Positions 1-4,600 of a DNA stretch of 5,654 nucleotides are shown piece after piece (within the stretch, counting starts at the first letter, position 1; every line of letters starts with the position of its first letter). The position numbers and the translations under genes were made by a program. The notes below the pieces were generated by a model. The model saw nothing but the letters and a program-made list of their open reading frames with translations. It did no database searches and was not told where the DNA came from. Source of the stretch: an uncultured Chloroflexota bacterium (GTDB taxonomy: Bacteria; Chloroflexota; Dehalococcoidia; UBA2979); the NCBI GenBank assembly GCA_902827055.1, contig CADEHD010000145.1, positions 1-5,654 of the forward strand. The letters are read 5' to 3'.

Positions 1-781
1 CATCGAGGAGATCGAGCCGACCGGCATCCTCGGCTGGTTCGCGAAGCCCGACTGGCGGCTGGTCAAGCTGAAGGAGCCGGGCGACCTGCTCCAGTACGAG
101 CGCACGCTTTTCAACGCCCTGTTCGAGGGCGGCGACGAGGTGAATCTGTCCGACCTGAAGAACAAGTTCGCCTCCAAGATGTCATCGGTCCAGAAGGAGC
201 TCTACGAGGAAGTCGTCGCGCGAGGCTGGTTCAACCGCAGCCCGGAGAGCACGCGCAACATTTGGATTGGCATCGGCATCGCGGCGCTCGTGGCCGCGGT
301 TGGACTGCAGTTTCTGACGACCAGCTTCACCCACTACGCCCTCGTCACGACCCCCCTCGTCGTGGGCGGACTCGCGATGCTCGTCCTGCACCGCTCGATG
401 CCGCGGCGCACCGCGGCGGGAACCGCGGCCGTGCGCCACGTCCGGGGGTTCCGTCGCTTCATCGATGACGCGGAGGACGAGCGCGCGCAGTTCGCGGAGC
501 GCGCCAACCTGTTCTACGAGTACCTGCCGTACGCGATCGTGTTCGGCCTGGCCGACAAGTGGGCGCACGCCTTCGAGGGGCTGGCGCACCCGCCCGACGC
601 CCCCGGCTGGTATGTCTCATCGCATCCGTTCGCGATGTCGTCGTTCGTGCACTCGATGGACACGTTCGGGGTCACCGCGACGGGCACGCTCGTGAGCACG
701 CCCGGCGGCTCGGGGGGCAGCGGCTTCAGCGGAGGGTCCTCGGGCGGGGGTGGCGGCGGAGGCGGTGGCGGGAGCTGGTGA
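1..781 (+). CDS. DUF2207-family membrane protein, C-terminal part (5' partial)
   Basis: The frame is open from the left edge (first full codon at position 2) to the TGA at 779-781, giving 259 visible residues. The GTG at 140 is an internal valine, not the start, because residues before it (such as QYERTLFNALFEGGDEV) fit the family and continue without a break. Visible order: a soluble segment (about 1-85) with the family-like stretch NLSDLKNKFASKM; two adjacent membrane helices (about 87-106 and 111-130); a basic cytoplasmic-type stretch starting MPRRTAAGTAA; a helical region with the typical DUF2207 signature NLFYEYLPYAIVFGLADKWA (169-188); then a Ser/Gly tail ending in ten glycines and SW. 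A Gly-rich tail ending GSW is common in this family. The missing N-terminus normally carries a signal peptide and the extracellular DUF2207 domain. Molecular function is unknown; a cell-envelope role is inferred from topology. The gene is convergent with the sortase gene. Confidence 0.88.
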   Translation, partial: IEEIEPTGILGWFAKPDWRLVKLKEPGDLLQYERTLFNALFEGGDEVNLSDLKNKFASKMSSVQKELYEEVVARGWFNRSPESTRNIWIGIGIAALVAAVGLQFLTTSFTHYALVTTPLVVGGLAMLVLHRSMPRRTAAGTAAVRHVRGFRRFIDDAEDERAQFAERANLFYEYLPYAIVFGLADKWAHAFEGLAHPPDAPGWYVSSHPFAMSSFVHSMDTFGVTATGTLVSTPGGSGGSGFSGGSSGGGGGGGGGGSW

Positions 782-791
782 GCCCCCGCCC

Positions 792-814
792 GCCCTGCGA
801 GGCGTCCCGCGGGC
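792..814. terminator. GC-rich hairpin in a convergent gap, possible shared terminator
   Basis: The 39-nt gap between two convergent stop codons can fold into a hairpin of nine G-C pairs. The left arm is GCCC-t-GCG-a-GG (792-802), the loop is CGT (803-805), and the right arm is CC-CGC-GGGC (806-814), with single bulged bases at 796 and 800. It could slow RNA polymerase from either side. There is no T-tract on either strand, so it does not meet the classical intrinsic terminator definition, and chance folding is easy in such GC-rich DNA. Confidence 0.3.
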
Positions 815-820
815 CGGTCG

Positions 821-1843
821 TCAGGCGCGCTCGGCGCGCACCACCGTTCGATGCGTGTACGCGTGTGCGGTAGTCGAGTAGTCGCCCCCGCACGTGATCA
901 GCGTGAGGCTGTCGATGCTGACGTTGGAGCCCAGGATCGTGTTCCAGTCGCCGCCCTCGATGGCGACCTCGCGGACCCAGCGCACCTTGTAGGTCACCGG
1001 CCCATTCCCGAGGTCCACCTCGATGGTGTCGCCGCGATCGATCTCCCGCAGTCGGAAGAAGACGCCCGGCCCGAGGTAGTCGACGCCGGCGTAGTCGAGG
1101 TGGGCGGCCTGGTCGACGTGGCCCGCGAACACGGCGTTGCCACCGGCCGTCGGGAACCCTCCATAACCGCGCAGTCCGGAGAAGTCGTAATACGCGACAT
1201 CGTCCGGTCCCGAGGGGTTCGGCATCTGGCCATCGGGCGGAACCGCACGCACGCTGAGCGGGGCATCGACCTTGAGTGACGGAATGCGCATGCGACCGAA
1301 CGTCGCGTCAGGCGGTTCGCCGAATACGCGGTGCAGTTCCTCGATGCTCTCGACGTAATTCGAGGACTTGAGCGGGCTTTCGCCGGGTGCGGCGCCAGCG
1401 GCACCCGCGGGGACCCGGGGCGCGCGGCGCCCCGGGCGGATCGAGACGCTCGAGCTGGCACCGTCGCCGCCCGGGTCGAGCACCGCCAGCACCAGGAACA
1501 CGATCCCGAGGAGCGCGCCCCCGAGGGCAGCCAGACCCCAGACCGAGCGCGGGAACGGGAACCGGCGTGGGCCCCGAGGGGTGTCGTCGCGGCGTGGGCG
1601 TGTCGACTGCGGACGTGCGGCCGGGCGCCCCCGATGACCGGGGGGCATGTCGACCTCGAGGTTCCCCGCCGGGCGACGCCGCGGCGCGGCCGGTCGAGGT
1701 GGGTCCGCGTCAGCGACCACCTCGATGGGGCGCGTCCGGCGCAGCCGGGTGCGCTCCTCCTCGGACAGCGTGGGGCGGGGCGGGCGGGGACGCTGCGGGG
1801 CCGCCGAAGGGGGCGCGCCGGGACGCGTGCGCTCGTCGCGCAT
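821..1843 (-). CDS. Membrane-anchored sortase, class F-like
   Basis: A 340-residue cysteine transpeptidase of the sortase family, which joins sorting-signal proteins to the cell surface or to each other. Layout: a Pro/Arg-rich cytoplasmic tail (1-100); one membrane anchor (about 101-122) preceded by basic residues, so type II orientation; a low-complexity linker (about 124-160); then the catalytic domain (about 182-340). The three sortase active-site residues are visible: His242 in FAGHVD, Cys318 in TLITCGG, and Arg332 in the final strand HRTVVRAERA. The segments PNPSGPDDVAYYD and GGNAVFAGHVD fit class F sortases; class E or D cannot be fully excluded. The ATG at 1841-1843 is well supported: an in-frame TGA lies at 1853-1855, and a GAAGAGG Shine-Dalgarno (1848-1854) sits 4 nt upstream. 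No LPXTG-type substrate is encoded in the window, so the target is unknown. The 100-residue tail is long for a sortase and its role is unclear. Confidence 0.9.
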   Translation of the reverse strand: MRDERTRPGAPPSAAPQRPRPPRPTLSEEERTRLRRTRPIEVVADADPPRPAAPRRRPAGNLEVDMPPGHRGRPAARPQSTRPRRDDTPRGPRRFPFPRSVWGLAALGGALLGIVFLVLAVLDPGGDGASSSVSIRPGRRAPRVPAGAAGAAPGESPLKSSNYVESIEELHRVFGEPPDATFGRMRIPSLKVDAPLSVRAVPPDGQMPNPSGPDDVAYYDFSGLRGYGGFPTAGGNAVFAGHVDQAAHLDYAGVDYLGPGVFFRLREIDRGDTIEVDLGNGPVTYKVRWVREVAIEGGDWNTILGSNVSIDSLTLITCGGDYSTTAHAYTHRTVVRAERA

Positions 1844-1929
1844 AGTGCCTCTTCAACCCGCCACTGCATCCGTGCCGTCGCTGGACGGGCGACGCGAGCC
1901 GATGCGAGTCCTGACAACCCGCTCCAACG

Positions 1930-1958
1930 ACCATACGGCCAAAGGAGGCCAGCGACAA
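1930..1958 (-). promoter_or_regulatory. Candidate sigma70-type promoter of the sortase gene
   Basis: On the minus strand, TTGTCG (1953-1958) matches the -35 consensus at 4 of 6 positions. After exactly 17 nt comes TATGGT (1930-1935), which matches the -10 consensus at 4 of 6. This predicts a leader of about 80 nt before the sortase ATG at 1843. The spacer holds GGCC-TCCTTT-GGCC. The promoter is inferred from consensus matching only. Its position in a 141-nt gap behind a terminator-like hairpin raises the likelihood. No other clear element is seen in the rest of the gap. Confidence 0.4.
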
Positions 1959-1980
1959 AAGCCCATCGACACTGTCGGGG
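1957..1980 (-). terminator. Rho-independent terminator-like hairpin after the RibD-type reductase gene
   Basis: Read on the minus strand just after the reductase stop codon, CCC-CGAC pairs with GTCG-GGG around an AGT loop. A 2-nt bulge (AT) lies in the 3' arm, and the hairpin is followed by C and TTTT (1957-1960). This is the only hairpin with a T-tract in the window. A competing outer stem pairs AGCGAC, whose first base is the last base of the TGA stop, with GTCGCT (+ strand 1980-1985 with 1951-1956) and encloses the T-tract. The short T-run makes strength uncertain. Its position supports transcription ending after the reductase and a separate unit for the sortase. Confidence 0.45.
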
Positions 1981-1984
1981 TCGC

Positions 1985-2755
1985 TCAGTTGCCGGGGCGT
2001 TGGGCGCGATAGCGGAGGAACAGCTCGGAGGTGGTGGGTTCGACGTGCGCGCTGACCAGGTCGTACCGCTCGAGGTCCGCGATGCTCGGGGTGCGTGGCG
2101 CGACGGCGGCTGGTAGCGCAGTGTTCCCCGCGACGACCACCGGCCCCAGCGTGAGGAAGTACTCGTCGACGGCGCCCAGGGCGACCAGGCCACCGAGGAG
2201 GCGGGGGCCGCCCTCGACGAGGAGCGTGCGCGCGCCGCGCTCGCGGCGGAGGTGGCGCAGCGTCGCCGCCAGCAGCTCGGCCGCGGGGAGCACCACCACG
2301 GACCGCCCCGTCGCCTCGATGGCCGTGCGCCTGTCCGCCGGCGCCCCATCCGAGAGGAACACCACCGCGTCGAAGTCGCGCGCCGTGAAGAAGAGCCGTT
2401 CGAGGGGGAGGTCGCCCGACGCCGAGACCACGGCCGCGCGCGGATGCGGGGTGAGCCCTCGCGCAGTGCGCAGCGGCGCCAGCTCGGGGGTCACGCGGGA
2501 GGAGGTCCCGCTCGCGCGCAGGGTGCCCGCGCCGTTCATGACCACGTCGACGTTCACGCGCAGCTCGCGCATCAGCAACTGGTCGGTGGGGCTGCCGAGC
2601 CCGCGCTCGGTGCCCTCGATGACGACCGTGCCGTCGAGGGACATCACCATGTTGCTGATGATGTACGGCCGGTCCTCGGGTGGGTCGGGGAACACCAGCG
2701 ACGTGTAGTCGGGCTTGCCGAGGGCGAGCCGTGGGGTTGTGGGCATCGAGGGCAT
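1985..2755 (-). CDS. RibD C-terminal-domain reductase (dihydrofolate reductase-like fold), stand-alone
   Basis: A 256-residue single-domain protein of the RibD_C family, whose members use NAD(P)H to reduce pyrimidine or pteridine-type substrates. The best-known reaction is reduction of 5-amino-6-ribosylaminouracil phosphate in riboflavin synthesis. Family marks in order: NMVMSLDGTV (35-44); LGSPTDQLLMRELR (53-66); the nucleotide-binding stretch VVMNGAGTL (71-79); LLVEGGPRLLGGL (178-190); and AVDEYFLTLGPVVVAG (195-210). No N-terminal deaminase domain is present, so it is not full RibD; many such stand-alone proteins have unproven substrates. The ATG at 2753-2755 is chosen because GAAGGA lies 7 nt upstream. 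The open frame continues to 2917, but that extension overlaps the upstream kinase gene and reads as Arg/Pro-rich non-family sequence. A second in-frame ATG at 2744-2746 lacks its own ribosome site. It starts 47 nt after the kinase gene, probably in one transcript. Confidence 0.87.
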   Translation of the reverse strand: MPSMPTTPRLALGKPDYTSLVFPDPPEDRPYIISNMVMSLDGTVVIEGTERGLGSPTDQLLMRELRVNVDVVMNGAGTLRASGTSSRVTPELAPLRTARGLTPHPRAAVVSASGDLPLERLFFTARDFDAVVFLSDGAPADRRTAIEATGRSVVVLPAAELLAATLRHLRRERGARTLLVEGGPRLLGGLVALGAVDEYFLTLGPVVVAGNTALPAAVAPRTPSIADLERYDLVSAHVEPTTSELFLRYRAQRPGN

Positions 2756-2762
2756 CGAACCG

Positions 2763-2768
2763 TCCTTC
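2763..2768 (-). promoter_or_regulatory. Shine-Dalgarno site fixing the reductase start
   Basis: On the minus strand this reads GAAGGA, 7 nt before the ATG at 2755. It selects that ATG over the upstream extension of the frame and over the ATG at 2746, three codons further in. Confidence 0.7.
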
Positions 2769-2802
2769 GCCGCACCTCGATGGTACCGAGGCGCGCGACC
2801 GC

Positions 2803-3762
2803 TCAGTCGAGGACGCCGTGGCGGCGGAGCCGGGCGCGTATCGCCTCGGGGTCGAGCAGGTCGCCACGCTGCCAGGCCCGGCGGACGGCGGGGAATGCAC
2901 CGCGCTGCCGCCGCCATTCGAAATCGTCGTGGGTGCCCGGTGGGAGGCGCCCGCCCATCTTCTCGTAGGCCGCGACTGCCTCGTCCCGGAACGCGCGCCC
3001 GAGGTCGACCAGGCCGTCGAAGTCGGCGGACGGGTCGCCCACCGCGCTGTGCTCCCAGTCAATGATGCCGACAAGGCGAACACCCGACGGGTCCACGAGC
3101 GTGTTCCCGTCGCCGATGTCGCTGTGGCTCATGCGAGCCACGTAGGAGCGCTGCTCGGAATGCCGGAGGAATCGCCGCCACCACGCCTCCACAGACGCGA
3201 GTTCTTTCGGGCCGAGCACGCCGGCGAGCGCCTGGAGACTCACGGCGCGATCCGCGTCGTGCCACGCGCGCTCCACTTCGCGCCCGTCCGGCGCGCCGAG
3301 GGCGAACGCCTCCTCGATGGGCAGGCGGTGGAGCGACAGGTTGAAGGCCGCGATCTGCTCGGCGAGGGCGGCGCCGTGCGGCCCCTCGGTATCGGCCAGG
3401 GTGAGCGTGCGGCCCTCGATGAGGGGGTAGCCGATGCCGCCGAACGGCAGCGCGGCATCCGGTGCGAGCAGCCAGCGGGGCGCGGGGACCGCGGCGGGCA
3501 GGTCCTGCCGCGCGAGCCAGGGGAGGATGCGCCACTCCTTCTGGTACCGCTCGAACACGTCGGGCGACGTGCCGAGGCGGAACACGAACCCCGACGCGGT
3601 CGCCACGGCCACCGAGAAGAACCCCTCGCCAAGGACGCGAAGCGGGCCCACCGGGGCCGCGTCCGGGCAGCGTGCCTCGATCGTGCGGGCGAGCCGATCG
3701 AGGTCGGAGAAGTCGGGCGGCGTCCATCGTCGGAGCCGCGGGTCCGAGGACGGGGCCGTCAT
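2803..3762 (-). CDS. APH-family phosphotransferase (aminoglycoside/choline kinase-like fold)
   Basis: A 319-residue cytoplasmic kinase-like protein that should transfer phosphate from ATP to a small-molecule hydroxyl. The N-lobe has a nucleotide loop LGEGFFSVA (44-52), followed by FRLG (61-64), where Arg62 takes the place often held by Lys or Arg in this family, and a helix with Glu76. The hinge-like segment YPLIEGRTL (112-120) is typical. The catalytic loop is SHSDIGDGN, fitting HxDxxxxN with His213, Asp215 (proposed base) and Asn220; most relatives have HGD rather than HSD. The metal-binding motif is IIDWEHSAVGDPSADF, with Asp235. All key residues are present, so it is probably active. The ATG at 3760-3762 has GGGAGG (3769-3774) 6 nt upstream. 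It is probably the first gene of a two-gene unit with the RibD-type reductase. The substrate is unknown; resistance to aminoglycosides should not be assumed from the family name. Confidence 0.88.
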   Translation of the reverse strand: MTAPSSDPRLRRWTPPDFSDLDRLARTIEARCPDAAPVGPLRVLGEGFFSVAVATASGFVFRLGTSPDVFERYQKEWRILPWLARQDLPAAVPAPRWLLAPDAALPFGGIGYPLIEGRTLTLADTEGPHGAALAEQIAAFNLSLHRLPIEEAFALGAPDGREVERAWHDADRAVSLQALAGVLGPKELASVEAWWRRFLRHSEQRSYVARMSHSDIGDGNTLVDPSGVRLVGIIDWEHSAVGDPSADFDGLVDLGRAFRDEAVAAYEKMGGRLPPGTHDDFEWRRQRGAFPAVRRAWQRGDLLDPEAIRARLRRHGVLD

Positions 3763-3788
3763 CGCGTGCCTCCCATCGCGCCGCCGAG

Positions 3789-3802
3789 ACCCGGGCCCGG
3801 GT
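3789..3802. repeat. Perfect 14-bp palindrome in the divergent intergenic region, candidate operator
   Basis: ACCCGGGCCCGGGT is identical to its reverse complement. It lies 26 bp before the kinase start codon and 70 bp before the methyltransferase ATG. On the minus strand a weak -10-like TATCCT (3808-3813) lies just upstream, with no good -35 at 16-18 nt. The palindrome would then cover the start of the kinase transcript, a usual place for a repressor site. In DNA this GC-rich, short GC-only palindromes also arise by chance. No convincing plus-strand promoter is seen for the methyltransferase in this 110-nt gap. Confidence 0.35.
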
Positions 3803-3855
3803 TCGCGAGGATAGCGCGGGCGCGGTGGCGACTCGTACGCTCGCCCTCGAGAGGC

Positions 3856-3861
3856 AGGAGG
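3856..3861 (+). promoter_or_regulatory. Consensus Shine-Dalgarno of the methyltransferase gene
   Basis: AGGAGG lies 11 nt before the ATG at 3873 and 5 nt before an in-frame GTG at 3867. The spacing slightly favours the GTG and the codon favours the ATG, so the true start is one of these two, differing by two residues. Confidence 0.7.
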
Positions 3862-3872
3862 TGCCCGTGCCC

Positions 3873-4478
3873 ATGTTCGATGTCACGAGACTACGCGAGG
3901 ACGTGGCGTTCGAGGCCGAGCTGCGCGGACAGCGGCTCGTGTTCGCGTCGCGCTTTGGGCTCTTCTCGCCGCGCGCCATCGACGAGGGCACGCGGCTGCT
4001 GCTGGACCACCTTGACGTGCGGCCGGATGACGACTGCCTGGACCTGGGGTGTGGATACGGCGCGATCGGCCTCACGGCGGCCCGCCTGGCGCCGCAGGGC
4101 GGGACGGTCCTCGTCGATCGTGATGTCGTGGCCGTCGAGTACGCGCGGCGCAACGTGGCCGCGAACGCCATCGGGAACGCCGAGGTCGTGCTCGGCGACG
4201 GCTTCATGGGACTCCAGGGGCGCCAGTTCGACCTCGTGGCGTCCAACCTGCCTGCGAAGGCCGGCAACGAGGCGCTGTACCTGCTGCTGGCCGACGCGCG
4301 CGCCTCGTTGCGCCCCGGGGGGCGCTGCACCGTCGTCACGCTCTCCGGGATGCGTCGATTTATCGAACGCGCCCTCGAGGAGTTGTTTGGCAACTACGAG
4401 AAAGTGAAGCAGGGGCGTATGCATACTGTTGCAACTTCCACCGTCCCTGCCCTCCCCGGACTCGACGAGGCCAACTGA
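3873..4478 (+). CDS. Class I SAM-dependent methyltransferase, RsmC/YbxB-like
   Basis: A 201-residue single-domain methyltransferase of the MTS (RsmC-like) type, whose characterised members methylate guanine N2 in ribosomal RNA. Marks in order: an N-terminal strand-rich segment ending VFASRFGLFSPRAIDEGTRL (23-42), closely following the RsmC/YbxB pattern FS...D.GTRLL; the SAM-binding motif I DLGCGYGAIGL (57-67); the acidic residue after strand 2 in VLVDRDVVAVEYARRN (79-94); the motif III-like GDGF (108-111); and the catalytic motif IV region SNLPAKAG (124-131), where the family usually has NPP plus an aromatic or bulky residue. The C-terminus has LRPGGRCTVVTL and a basic KVKQGR segment. It lacks the extra N-terminal pseudo-domain of E. 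coli RsmC. The start is ATG 3873 or GTG 3867. It is divergent from the kinase gene and upstream of transketolase by 122 nt. Fold and SAM use are secure; the substrate is inferred and could be rRNA, tRNA or something else. Confidence 0.86.
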   Translation: MFDVTRLREDVAFEAELRGQRLVFASRFGLFSPRAIDEGTRLLLDHLDVRPDDDCLDLGCGYGAIGLTAARLAPQGGTVLVDRDVVAVEYARRNVAANAIGNAEVVLGDGFMGLQGRQFDLVASNLPAKAGNEALYLLLADARASLRPGGRCTVVTLSGMRRFIERALEELFGNYEKVKQGRMHTVATSTVPALPGLDEAN

Positions 4479-4492
4479 CCGATTGGTCGAGC

Positions 4493-4521
4493 GTGACGTT
4501 CGCCACAAGGCGCGCGAGAAT
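4493..4521 (+). promoter_or_regulatory. Candidate sigma70-type promoter upstream of transketolase
   Basis: GTGACG (4493-4498, 4 of 6 to the -35 consensus) is followed after 17 nt by GAGAAT (4516-4521, 4 of 6 to the -10 consensus). This gives a leader of about 75 nt before the transketolase ATG. It lies in the 122-nt gap after the methyltransferase. No terminator is evident there, so read-through from the methyltransferase is also possible. Support is consensus matching only. Confidence 0.3.
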
Positions 4522-4584
4522 ATCCACAACGTGCGCTGGAGCCGCCGCGTCTCCCCTCGGCGCAGGACTGCACCGATCGCTCGG

Positions 4585-4589
4585 AAGGA
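4585..4589 (+). promoter_or_regulatory. Shine-Dalgarno of transketolase, flanked by symmetrical sequences
   Basis: AAGGA lies 11 nt before the ATG at 4601, a rather long spacing. Directly before it is a small hairpin, CCGA-TCGC-TCGG (4573-4584). The whole gap except its first base is filled by the perfect palindrome CGCGGCCGCG (4591-4600), which abuts the start codon. Folding of the leader could affect initiation, but no known riboswitch pattern is recognised. Confidence 0.5.
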
Positions 4590-4600
4590 CCGCGGCCGCG

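Noticed and set aside
1941..1948. AAAGGAGG on the plus strand in the gap before the reductase end, resembling a strong ribosome site
   Set aside because: No start codon follows at a usable distance; the bases form part of the spacer of the minus-strand promoter candidate.
994..2349. Long minus-strand frame of 451 codons across the sortase and reductase genes
   Set aside because: Its translation is Arg/Ser/Pro-rich without family motifs and overlaps two well-supported genes in another frame; typical of GC-rich DNA.
3462..3872. N-terminal extension of the methyltransferase frame by about 137 codons
   Set aside because: It overlaps the kinase gene antisense, is Arg/Gly-rich, and the AGGAGG site at 3856-3861 marks a start at 3867 or 3873.
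2680..4407. Long plus-strand frame of 575 codons opposite the kinase gene and running through the methyltransferase
   Set aside because: Low-complexity Arg/Gly/Ala translation; it is the complement of the kinase and an off-frame of the methyltransferase, both with clear catalytic motifs.
4477..4488. GACC-GATT-GGTC hairpin at the methyltransferase stop codon
   Set aside because: Stem of only 4 bp, no T-tract; too weak to call a terminator.
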